In this document: positions 56,921-64,000 of the stretch, one piece after another
How the letters are laid out: each line of letters starts with the position of its first letter
Numbering within the stretch: position 1 is the first letter of the stretch
DNA from: Clostridia bacterium
GTDB lineage: Bacteria; Bacillota; DAOUPZ01
Assembly: GCA_030625885.1 (NCBI GenBank)
Contig: DAOUPZ010000012.1
Location: 1 to 64,000 of the forward strand
DNA length: 64,000 bases
Direction of reading: 5' to 3'
The notes under the pieces: model-generated
What the model saw: only the letters and a program-made list of their open reading frames with translations
What the model was told of the DNA's origin: nothing
Databases searched by the model: none
Program-made: the position numbers and the translations under genes

Positions 56921-58492
56921 TTAAAAAAGGTTACCTGGATTCAGTCTAAAATCCACATCAAATAAGGCTTTTAACGCTTTCATTTCGTTTATACCTTCCT
57001 CACCAAGCATTTCTTTGAGTAAGGTTTTTTTCATTTTGCCGATGCCGTGTTCTGCAGAAACCGTTCCTCCCATTTTTATAACTTCGCTCGCCCATTTAGT
57101 ATATAGAGATTTACCTTTAGCGTAATCATCTTGATTTCGCGGAAGAATGTTAACATGAACATGGTTATTACCGATATGCCCGAATGTTACAGAGTCGAGT
57201 CCTTCTTTTTGCAAGCATGTATTGTATAAATCAATAATTTCTTCTAATTGTTCATCCGGAACAGCCATATCTGTTCCCAGTTTCGTAAGGTTAGGCTCAG
57301 TTTTTCGCCGCTCATCAATGAGAAGGTTAACGGATTCAGGTACAGCATGCCTAAAAGCATGTAGCTGCTGCATGGTCTGCGTGTTAAGAGCAAGCCATGT
57401 ATCTTCTTCCCTCCCGCCACAAGCAACTATTGCCTTACTTGCTTCTAAAATCATATTTGTAACTGCTTCTTCCAAATCCCCATGATATTCAACATAGACG
57501 GCCGTATGAAAATGATCCGGCATATCTAATATATCTGAGAATGCAGGTTTTGATTTCTTTTGTTCTCTTAAAAGATTGAGGGCTTTATGGTTAAAGTACT
57601 CAATAGAAGCTGGTTTTTCTTCTTTTTCTCTTACTGCTCTAATATATTTCAAAGCTTTATCTTCGGAAGTAAAAAATGTTGTCAAACAGTAAATATACTT
57701 GGGATGAGGCAACAACCGCAGATCAATTTCCGTAATGATACCGAGCGTTCCTTCACAACCAATAAATACATCAACCAAGTCCATATCATCTTCTACATAA
57801 TATCCAGATGCATTTTTTACGTTAGGCATCATATACTTAGGTACATTTCCTTCAATGGTTCTGCCTGATTCTGTTTTTACTATAAAAGAACGGCCTTGGG
57901 TTTTGTGTTCGCCTCTTCTTACAAAAATCGTATCCCCATCAACTAAAATAATCCGCAATGCTTCAATATGTTTTCGCGTAGAACCGTACTTAAATGAACG
58001 TGCGCCTGAAGCGTTACAAGCAACCATGCCTCCGATTGAAGCACTTGTTTCCGTAGGATCAGGCGAGAAAAAATATGTCCGCGAATTTTTTAACAACTCC
58101 AATGCATCGAGAGATTTCTGTGACCAATTACTGACAGCAAATGTCTTTTTAAGCAGTGCTTCTCTAATCTCTGATAGCAACACACCCGTTTGAACTTTAA
58201 GTAAAAACGTTTTAAGATTTTCATCGTAACGCAGGCCTAGAATTTGATCCATTTTGTTAAGGTTTAAAATGTGCCCGCTTTCGGGTGCTGCGCCACCGGC
58301 AATACCTGTACGCGCTCCCTGTACTGTAATTGGAATTTTATCTTGAGATAATGCTGCTAAGATTTCTAAAATCTCATTCTCATCTTTAGGAAAAGAAATG
58401 GATTGCGCTGTACCAGCCAAACGAGATTCGTCTCTTAGATATTCTTCGTATTCTTGCATAGAAGTTCTAATAAGATTATCCACCATCTTCAT
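56921..58492 (-). CDS. FAD-linked 2-hydroxyacid (lactate) dehydrogenase, LctD/GlcD-like
   Basis: A 523-residue FAD oxidase with a PCMH-type FAD domain (GARTGIAGGAAP, ACNASGARSFKYGSTR) and the C-terminal substrate domain with HIGNNHVHVNILP and EHGIGKMKK. It resembles LctD, the lactate dehydrogenase that works with EtfAB to drive NAD+ reduction from lactate by electron confurcation with ferredoxin. The gene order here is dehydrogenase, etfB, etfA. Lactate is the likely substrate, but glycolate or another 2-hydroxyacid is possible. ATG at 58492 follows GGAGATTAG. No lactate permease is adjacent. Confidence 0.9.
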   Translation of the reverse strand: MKMVDNLIRTSMQEYEEYLRDESRLAGTAQSISFPKDENEILEILAALSQDKIPITVQGARTGIAGGAAPESGHILNLNKMDQILGLRYDENLKTFLLKVQTGVLLSEIREALLKKTFAVSNWSQKSLDALELLKNSRTYFFSPDPTETSASIGGMVACNASGARSFKYGSTRKHIEALRIILVDGDTIFVRRGEHKTQGRSFIVKTESGRTIEGNVPKYMMPNVKNASGYYVEDDMDLVDVFIGCEGTLGIITEIDLRLLPHPKYIYCLTTFFTSEDKALKYIRAVREKEEKPASIEYFNHKALNLLREQKKSKPAFSDILDMPDHFHTAVYVEYHGDLEEAVTNMILEASKAIVACGGREEDTWLALNTQTMQQLHAFRHAVPESVNLLIDERRKTEPNLTKLGTDMAVPDEQLEEIIDLYNTCLQKEGLDSVTFGHIGNNHVHVNILPRNQDDYAKGKSLYTKWASEVIKMGGTVSAEHGIGKMKKTLLKEMLGEEGINEMKALKALFDVDFRLNPGNLF

Positions 58493-58993
58493 CTAATCTC
58501 CTTCCCTGATCGTATTGCGTCACAACTATTCTTGTTGCACAAAATCACGTCATATCATCACTGCTAGTCATTTTAAAATTAAAACACATTTAACTTATTA
58601 TATCATATATGAATTTATGACAAAATATTTTCACTGCTTAATTATTAATTAGTTACTAACATGATACGAAATCAATATCATCTGCTTTTTCCTACTAAAA
58701 TATTAAGAAACCTTTGTTTTAACCATCATTCTACTAATGCTTATAACGCAAAAAGAAGCAAAAGGACACCCCCTTCGCTTCTTCCACTTTCATTATTTTA
58801 ATAATAGATCATTATCGGTTGATACGCATCTAAATCCCTCATATGTAGTAATGATGCTATAGGATACAAGTAAACATTTATTCAATGTACTAGGCATTTA
58901 AGATTCACACTTCTAATAATATAAGTTAATGTACGATTTAAAAAATCATCGTTTTTTATCTTATGGTGTATAGCAAATAAGGGGGAACATACC
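58493..58993. other. Intergenic region with REP-like hairpin
   Basis: Spacer between divergent transcripts. It contains a hairpin (58753-58759 with 58777-58783) around GGACACCCCC, with the look of the other REP-like elements. I see no gene. Confidence 0.45.
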
Positions 58994-59749
58994 ATGATCA
59001 AAATCTCAGATTATGTAACGCCTGCGCATCATATTCTCAATCAATATGAATTTAGCCCAATTGAAAAATTAATGATCCAAAAAATAGATTCAAGTCCTAA
59101 AATTTATCATTATACTTCATTTGCTCAGTTTAAATTTGAACTCACTTTGCGCGTGAATATTATTGACGCCGCTAAAGCGCTTAATAAAAGTCGTTTGAAA
59201 TTTAAAACATTTGGTGAGGCTATGTGTAATCCCAAGTACTGGATTCTCACTGATGAAGGCGGGTTTAAATTAAGGGGTGATGTAGAGGCATCTGATGCAA
59301 TTATAGATATTTTTATGAACGGCTATAAATATGGTACGGAATGTTCTACAGCCATTGTCATTGTATTTTACAAAGCCGTTTTAAGTACGTTGGGTCCAAC
59401 ACTTTTCAATGAATATTTTTCAAATTTATATTTAATGGACTGGAAAAATATTGACGATGATCTTGGTATTCGTTCATATCAAAATGAACGCTTCTATTTT
59501 CCAGGTGATTGCAGATATTTCGATAATCCGGATGTATCCTCCCGCACGCCTTACTGGCAAGGTGAAAATGTCATTGACCTTGGTTATGATCTTTATTATG
59601 GTCATGGTATCGGAATAAAATCAGCTGATAAAATGATTTACATTTTGAATAAGTTTAGAAAAAAAGATGCAACCGTATCCGCTTACTTAACAGGCACTGT
59701 TGTCCGACTCAATTTTAGACACCTCTTCAATCTATATCAAGCCCTATAA
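58994..59749 (+). CDS. tgl: Spore-coat transglutaminase
   Basis: A 251-residue protein aligning with B. subtilis Tgl along its length: FELTLRVNIIDAAKAL, GTECSTAIVIVFYKA with the catalytic cysteine (about 117), PGDCRYFDNPD, YWQGENVIDLGYDLYYGHGIG. Tgl cross-links spore-coat proteins through glutamine and lysine late in sporulation. ATG at 58994 follows AAGGGGG. Monocistronic; a mother-cell sigma factor is expected but no clear sigma-K site was identified. Confidence 0.93.
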   Translation: MIKISDYVTPAHHILNQYEFSPIEKLMIQKIDSSPKIYHYTSFAQFKFELTLRVNIIDAAKALNKSRLKFKTFGEAMCNPKYWILTDEGGFKLRGDVEASDAIIDIFMNGYKYGTECSTAIVIVFYKAVLSTLGPTLFNEYFSNLYLMDWKNIDDDLGIRSYQNERFYFPGDCRYFDNPDVSSRTPYWQGENVIDLGYDLYYGHGIGIKSADKMIYILNKFRKKDATVSAYLTGTVVRLNFRHLFNLYQAL

Positions 59750-59822
59750 CTTTTAATATGAAATATAATGAAAAGATTCAGGCATATAATTAAGTGTATC
59801 ATAAAATATTTTTTAGAAAGGG

Positions 59823-60221
59823 ATGGTTGAGATAAAACATAAGATATTAGTCATTATTTTAATTGGATTACTTTGTACAATTGGTCTTTTTATATTGTAT
59901 CAAGAAAACCAAGGATGTTTAGGTCATTCAGAACAACAGATTGCAGAAAAGGATTTGATAAAAGTAAAAGTTGAAAAAGGTATGCATGAAATGTTAACTG
60001 GTAAAATTAAAGAAATAAAGGTGAGAGATGGTAAAAGATCATTATTAATCGAGGATGAAAAGGATCATGAATATATTTTTCATATAAATGAACATACTAT
60101 TGTGTTAACTTTTGAAAAGCTAAAAGAGGGTCAGGATGTAGATATAATTTTTAATGGTATTTTAACAAGAAGTATACCGCCCCAGGGAAATGCAATTATA
60201 GTAAATGGATTAAAATTATAA
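59823..60221 (+). CDS. Small membrane-anchored protein (DUF3221-like)
   Basis: A 132-residue protein: one N-terminal transmembrane helix (about 7-25) and a beta-rich outer domain with MLTGKIKEI, LLIEDE and LKEGQDVDIIFNG, resembling YobA/DUF3221 proteins. Function unknown. The ATG lies too close to AGAAAGGG for ideal spacing, so the exact start is uncertain. Confidence 0.65.
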   Translation: MVEIKHKILVIILIGLLCTIGLFILYQENQGCLGHSEQQIAEKDLIKVKVEKGMHEMLTGKIKEIKVRDGKRSLLIEDEKDHEYIFHINEHTIVLTFEKLKEGQDVDIIFNGILTRSIPPQGNAIIVNGLKL

Positions 60222-60284
60222 CAGATATTTTTAAGCGCATTTGTATTCTAAGTATATGTTTTTATACATTTTAAATATTTCAAT

Positions 60285-60324
60285 AAAGCGTAGGTCGGTT
60301 CTCCTGCTTCCATCCTACGCTTTT
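60285..60324 (+). terminator. Terminator after DUF3221-like gene
   Basis: Stem AAAGCGTAGG (60285-60294) with CCTACGCTTT (60314-60323), then T. Confidence 0.75.
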
Positions 60325-60355
60325 GAAATACCTAGAATTCTTGCTTTTCTGGGCA

Positions 60356-60397
60356 TAAAAACACGTCTAATCCAAGTCATCTCAGATTAGACGTGTT
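60356..60397 (-). terminator. Terminator after UPF0316 gene
   Basis: Thirteen-base stem (60360-60372 with 60385-60397), then TTTTT on the minus strand. Confidence 0.8.
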
Positions 60398-60433
60398 GTC
60401 AATAACCCTGTTCACATAGATAGGCTGAATGGG

Positions 60434-60973
60434 TTAAACTGCCTTTATTCTTGTAGCAGTAATTTTACCTTCTACTTTATTTAGATTTTTAATCTTTAAA
60501 GTTGGATCTTTTACACCACACTCATCCATAATATCTTCAAGTACTTTGAATTCTTTTCTTTTTATAACCACCTCTACCTTGTATCTTCTATCCCCATTAT
60601 TTCCTCGAGCTAAAAAATTATTAACTGTATAGCCTTCTTCCCTAAGCTGTTCTGCTATTTTAATCATCTTATTTTTATTATTTAAAAATACATCTACTTC
60701 TAAAATACCCAGGGCAAGTCGTTCTTCGATTTTACCACCGATAAAAACACCTAGTGTTTTCCCTAGAGCATATGCAATTGCAAAATGAATGCCTTCTGAG
60801 CTCGTTACCTTACCAAGTACTGTTGCAAAAATAATAGCATCTATAAACACTAAAAAATAAACCGGGTTCATAATGTTCTTTGCCAGCAATATACTCTTCA
60901 ATGTTGCTAAAATATTCGTTAGTGCTGTTATTAAGAACAAGCCGATCAGCGTGAATATTATTTGTTGTGTCAT
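60434..60973 (-). CDS. UPF0316 / DUF2179-type membrane protein
   Basis: A 179-residue protein with three N-terminal membrane helices (LATLKSILLAKNIMNPVYFLVF) and a C-terminal DUF2179-like domain (about 85-165, with YTVNNFLARGNNGDRRYKVEVVIKR in the middle). UPF0316 proteins are conserved in Firmicutes without a known role; DUF2179 domains are cyclic-nucleotide or ligand-sensing candidates. ATG at 60973 follows AGGGAGG. Confidence 0.87.
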   Translation of the reverse strand: MTQQIIFTLIGLFLITALTNILATLKSILLAKNIMNPVYFLVFIDAIIFATVLGKVTSSEGIHFAIAYALGKTLGVFIGGKIEERLALGILEVDVFLNNKNKMIKIAEQLREEGYTVNNFLARGNNGDRRYKVEVVIKRKEFKVLEDIMDECGVKDPTLKIKNLNKVEGKITATRIKAV

Positions 60974-61066
60974 TAATACACCTCCCTCTATAATTTCTAA
61001 TTATCTTTTAATATAATCGAATATGTTTGTTCGTATTTTATTTCTTCCATGTAAGTATTACATAAC

Positions 61067-61095
61067 AAAAAAAGCTAACATAGCAGTATGTTAGC
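61067..61095 (-). terminator. Terminator of a short leftward transcript
   Basis: Nine-base stem GCTAACATA/TATGTTAGC (61074-61082 with 61087-61095) followed on the minus strand by seven T. No annotated gene feeds it except the short frame at 61091-61219. Confidence 0.75.
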
Positions 61096-61219
61096 AAAAA
61101 TCAATCAATGTATTCAATAACGCCATTACTAAACCTAAAATCGTTGCACAAAATATGTAACTATTATTACTAGCGTATAATAGTAAACATCCTGTACAAA
61201 ATTTGCGAGGATTAATCAT
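61091..61219 (-). CDS. Possible 42-residue hydrophobic protein
   Basis: An ATG frame encoding INPRKFCTGCLLLYASNN then a hydrophobic helix (ATILGLVMALLNTLI) and a final Cys. The stop codon lies in the terminator stem, which favours a real transcript, and a separate terminator (61407-61444) isolates it from the upstream gene. There is no clear ribosome site, so confidence is low. Confidence 0.35.
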   Translation of the reverse strand: MINPRKFCTGCLLLYASNNSYIFCATILGLVMALLNTLIDFC

Positions 61220-61406
61220 GTAATTATTTATTTTAATAATTCGTATTGAAAATTCAAGAATAAAACAAATCTACTTTATTATCAGATATTTTAGGAGTAT
61301 CTAATATTCACTAAGGAAAGCATCTTCATGATAATTTTTAAACTAACGATAAGATTATTACAAAAAATAATTTGACTATACATTAATCAGCTTTGTCCAA
61401 ATACTA

Positions 61407-61444
61407 AACTAACCTATGTATTATAACACATACATAGGTTAGTT
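61407..61444 (-). terminator. Hairpin after lipoprotein 61490-62257
   Basis: Fourteen-base perfect stem (61407-61420 with 61431-61444), ten-base loop; only a short T tract follows. Confidence 0.65.
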
Positions 61445-61489
61445 ACAAATTAACTTTTTCCCAATATCTTAACTATCTTTGACAAGGTA

Positions 61490-62257
61490 TTACTCATAAT
61501 AGGTCTTTTCGGTTTCATTTATCATATATTCGCCCTCTGACATCTGAATAAACAAGCCACTTTCTAGGATTTTATCAACTGCAACTTTAAAATCTTCGAT
61601 TTCATTATAAAAGTCAAAGTCTTTTATATCCTGTGTAAACATATGTCCATCAGTAGAGATATTTTTTAAATACCAGAAAAATGTGTCCTCATAAAAATCA
61701 ATGGGATAACCTTGATCTGCTTTATAAGTTGGATTTTTTTCGCCATTTAATGAAATGATTTTTTTAGCTTCAACAGATACCCCCATTTCTTCATGGCGGT
61801 TAAAACTATTTTTATCTACCTCTACCTCTATATCTATATTGCTGTTATACTCATCTTTTAAGACAGCATTGACGTACATTTGATATGTAAAGTAACTTCT
61901 TTGCAGATAATCCTCTACAGATATATTACTTAGATAGATTTCGTTTGCATTTTCACCCTGTACATTGATATCATCTTCTAACAAAACACCGCCGCCAATG
62001 TCATTACTTATAAATTTACCTTTTAACGTCATTGTCTCCTCTTGATTTTCTGCATCATTTTCATCTTGTGCCTCAGCAATTTCATTATTGTTGTTACTGT
62101 TATCATTACTTTGCTCACTTTTCATTTCAGCTTCCATTTCTGCTCTTATCTCTGCTTTTAGCTCCTCTTCTGTTTTTTGGCTTGTTGTTTCAGAAGAACA
62201 CCCAACTACCGTTAACATAAGCATTAAAACAAGTAATAAACCAATTATTCTTTTCAT
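61490..62257 (-). CDS. Lipoprotein with QKTEEELKAEIRAEMEAE module, copy 1
   Basis: A 255-residue lipoprotein (lipobox VVGC, Cys at about 20) with a charged N-terminal helix EEELKAEIRAEMEAEM, an Asn/Glu-rich linker and a C-terminal domain of about 170 residues that I do not recognise. The first 45 residues are nearly the same as in the next gene upstream, but the rest is unrelated. The 34-base gap suggests one transcript. Confidence 0.8.
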   Translation of the reverse strand: MKRIIGLLLVLMLMLTVVGCSSETTSQKTEEELKAEIRAEMEAEMKSEQSNDNSNNNNEIAEAQDENDAENQEETMTLKGKFISNDIGGGVLLEDDINVQGENANEIYLSNISVEDYLQRSYFTYQMYVNAVLKDEYNSNIDIEVEVDKNSFNRHEEMGVSVEAKKIISLNGEKNPTYKADQGYPIDFYEDTFFWYLKNISTDGHMFTQDIKDFDFYNEIEDFKVAVDKILESGLFIQMSEGEYMINETEKTYYE

Positions 62258-62291
62258 AAAAAAATCCCCCTCGCTGTCCTAATTTATAAAC

Positions 62292-63260
62292 TTATTTTTT
62301 AAATATATTAATTGAACCTAAAGCGTCGGTATAATCATCTAATGATTCATCATAATTTTCATATAGTGAAACGCCTATATCATCTCTAGTGTTATTTAAG
62401 TTGTATCTTCCTCCATAAATCGACATATCAAAATCCACACCAAAAAAGCTTTTTTTAGCACTGTCTTTAATATTAGTGTACGCATCATTCGGCTCAATTC
62501 TTATGGAATCTATAGTTGGTTCACCATAAGGGGATACTGATAACGTAACGTTATATCCTAAAGGTTCATTATATATGTGAAAATACGGTTCGCCTTCCAT
62601 TTCACCATACTCTATTTCTACATTCGCGAAGTGATTGCAGTTATTAAACTCATCTTCTGTCATCCCCATATAGCCTATGAATAACTCTACAGCATCGTCA
62701 TAACTTGAAGGTAATTTATCTTTTTCATCAATTTTTGCTATCAACTTTTGCTCATCAGGGTCTTCTGAAACATAACACTCGTCTGTCATAAGATGATACG
62801 TATGCTCTCTCATACCACTATCAAAAAACGATATGATAAACATCTCTCCCACTACAGCACTTCTATGTATAACCAGTTCTGTATCTTTTAGGCTTTCAAA
62901 TTCTTTAATAGGCATGTAATTCCCTTCTGTAAACCATTCGGCAAATCCAATCTTAACGTCTTTAACCTCCCCAAATAGTGCAATCCGATCAGTCGCCCCA
63001 ATCTTAAAATGGTGGTCATAAGGATTTTCGTTACAGTCTATCTCTATCTGCTCAAGTCTCTCAAGCCCTTCTCCTTCATAATTCAGGATTGCCATGTTGA
63101 CAGGGCCTACAACCTCTTTTAGCTTTTGCTCCGCCTCCATTTCTGCTCTTATCTCAGCTTTTAGCTCTTCTTCTGTTTTTTGGCTTGTTGTTTGCTGTTC
63201 ACAGCCTACTACTGCTAAAGCAAACATTAAAGTTAAAATTAATGTAATAATTTTTCTCAT
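62292..63260 (-). CDS. Lipoprotein with QKTEEELKAEIRAEMEAE module, copy 2
   Basis: A 322-residue lipoprotein (lipobox VVGC) sharing the signal-plus-helix module with the downstream gene. The remainder is acidic and beta-rich with several aromatic residues; no family recognised. ATG at 63260 follows AGGGGGGA. The shared charged helix could mediate pairing between the two lipoproteins or with the wall. Confidence 0.8.
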   Translation of the reverse strand: MRKIITLILTLMFALAVVGCEQQTTSQKTEEELKAEIRAEMEAEQKLKEVVGPVNMAILNYEGEGLERLEQIEIDCNENPYDHHFKIGATDRIALFGEVKDVKIGFAEWFTEGNYMPIKEFESLKDTELVIHRSAVVGEMFIISFFDSGMREHTYHLMTDECYVSEDPDEQKLIAKIDEKDKLPSSYDDAVELFIGYMGMTEDEFNNCNHFANVEIEYGEMEGEPYFHIYNEPLGYNVTLSVSPYGEPTIDSIRIEPNDAYTNIKDSAKKSFFGVDFDMSIYGGRYNLNNTRDDIGVSLYENYDESLDDYTDALGSINIFKK

Positions 63261-63422
63261 AAAAGTCCCCCCTATTAAGTTTATATTTTTAACTTATTAT
63301 ATTAATAATACCAACTTTTAACTAAATATCCAAGCATTTTTACAAAATTCGACACATCATCTCTATGTTTTTCTCTATGATATTTCAAATTGCTTTTAAC
63401 AATTTTATTGATATTCAACCAC

Positions 63423-63460
63423 TAAAAAGCACATGAGGTATGATTACATACCTCATGTGC
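63423..63460 (-). terminator. yjdF terminator
   Basis: Perfect 14-base stem GCACATGAGGTATG (63429-63442) with 63447-63460, then CTTTTTA on the minus strand. Confidence 0.85.
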
Positions 63461-63466
63461 AAAAAA

Positions 63467-63874
63467 TTAATGCCCTTTTTTCTTTCGCTTCTTCTTTTGT
63501 TGTTTTCTTAAAAATTCTTCATCTTTCTCCAGTTCTTTTCTTTCTTTGGATATCTTTTTTCTTTCAATTTTGTTTGCTTCTCTCTCAAGCCTCATTACTT
63601 CTTGTGCTTTCGTCGAAACACCTTCACTAGATTCAAGCTTTTTAATTTTTCTTTGCAACCGCTTAGGGTTAATCTTTTTTACAACTTCCTTTTGGACTTT
63701 TATGGGCCTGCTAAATTTCAAATGATAATAATGTTTCAAAACAAAATCATATACCTCATAGTCTTTTGGTTCCGATCCAAAAATCACCCTACACGTTTCT
63801 AAAAAACCATTATCACACTGTTCGAATACACCAACCCAAAATGGATCTTCAAAAAAAACGGTTAATTTGCTCAC
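63467..63874 (-). CDS. yjdF: YjdF-family protein (DUF2992)
   Basis: A 135-residue protein. SKLTVFFEDPFWVGVFE and then CRVIFGSEPKDYEVYDFVLK match YjdF; the C-terminal half is a very basic coiled coil (KKINPKRLQRKIKKLE, ending in a lysine-rich tail). YjdF is controlled by an azaaromatic-sensing riboswitch in many Firmicutes; the protein may handle such toxic compounds. GTG at 63874 has AGGAGG seven bases upstream; ATG at 63880 is too close to it. Confidence 0.9.
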   Translation of the reverse strand: MSKLTVFFEDPFWVGVFEQCDNGFLETCRVIFGSEPKDYEVYDFVLKHYYHLKFSRPIKVQKEVVKKINPKRLQRKIKKLESSEGVSTKAQEVMRLEREANKIERKKISKERKELEKDEEFLRKQQKKKRKKKGH

Positions 63875-63888
63875 TACCATTCCTCCTG

Positions 63889-63993
63889 TCTTATTAGCTT
63901 ATGACAGAGAATGGACAACCCCAGGAGGGCAGGTTACTGACAGATATAATCTGCATCCGGACTACCAACCGGATTGTGTTTTTATCTCAAAGC
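63889..63993 (-). promoter_or_regulatory. Probable yjdF riboswitch
   Basis: The leader begins just after a TATAAT at 63995-64000 and contains ATCCGG/CCGGAT and CAGAT/ATCTG stems followed by TCAGTAACCTGCC. CAGGAGG at 63922-63928 on the + strand means the RNA carries CCTCCTG, which can pair with the CAGGAGG ribosome site (63882-63888), an evident expression switch. Position and gene fit the yjdF RNA. The -35 region lies outside the window. Confidence 0.65.
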
Positions 63994-64000
63994 TATTATA

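Overview
The window looks like chromosomal DNA from a low-GC, anaerobic, endospore-forming member of the Clostridia. Spore genes (SspH, two GerAB-type permeases, a Tgl-type spore-coat transglutaminase), anaerobic enzymes (a 2-hydroxyacyl-CoA dehydratase-family reductase, a glycyl radical enzyme with its activase, a corrinoid methyltransferase pair, an Etf-linked FAD dehydrogenase), a CIRCE site and a T-box leader support this. The corrinoid and LDH/Etf modules would fit an acetogen or another corrinoid-using anaerobe, but no Wood-Ljungdahl genes are present, so the genus is not fixed.

Region 1 (1-5.4 kb, minus strand): lipoprotein, permease and ATPase of an SsuABC/TauABC-like transporter, then a double-cubane-type reductase and a class-V aminotransferase that runs off the window. 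Region 2 (5.4-13 kb): orphan GerAB permease, SspH, SH3b-CAP lipoprotein, YfcE-BioB, PKD protein, CheX, RluD-like pseudouridine synthase and nitroreductase. Region 3 (13-16.8 kb): an operon of corrinoid protein, UroD-type methyltransferase and a DUF1638-like/GAF/PAS/GGDEF protein, which suggests a link between methyl transfer and c-di-GMP. Region 4 (17-25.5 kb): VanX-like lipoprotein, YejK, CvfB, MFS transporter, membrane diguanylate cyclase, second GerAB and a YfmL-type helicase.

Region 5 (25.5-36.2 kb): an acyl-CoA synthetase behind a complete T-box leader, an XRE-cupin regulator, BON protein, phosphoesterase, Fic protein, a CcdA-thioredoxin module between 59-bp direct repeats, a winged-helix/nucleotidyltransferase pair resembling a toxin-antitoxin system, a decayed REP-associated transposase and a dGTPase-like HD protein. 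Region 6 (36.6-41.1 kb): a tight operon of membrane protein, glycyl radical enzyme, SCP2-like protein and activase. Region 7 (41.5-50.4 kb): EamA transporter, a short DUF1540 gene, large lipoprotein, PadR-DUF2812 pair with a clear operator, HtpG under CIRCE control and GlpK behind a likely attenuator.

Region 8 (50.6-54.6 kb): a YfjL-like protein with a poly-G tract at its likely start, an RloC/PrrC-like AAA ATPase, and an antitoxin whose toxin is truncated. Region 9 (54.9-64 kb): LDH-type FAD oxidase, EtfB and EtfA with ferredoxin domain, then Tgl, small membrane proteins, two lipoproteins sharing an N-terminal module, and YjdF behind a probable yjdF riboswitch. REP-like hairpins and one 90-bp repeat are scattered through the window. 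Several starts were moved downstream of the longest possible start because a Shine-Dalgarno sequence sits inside the longer frame; these are noted per gene.
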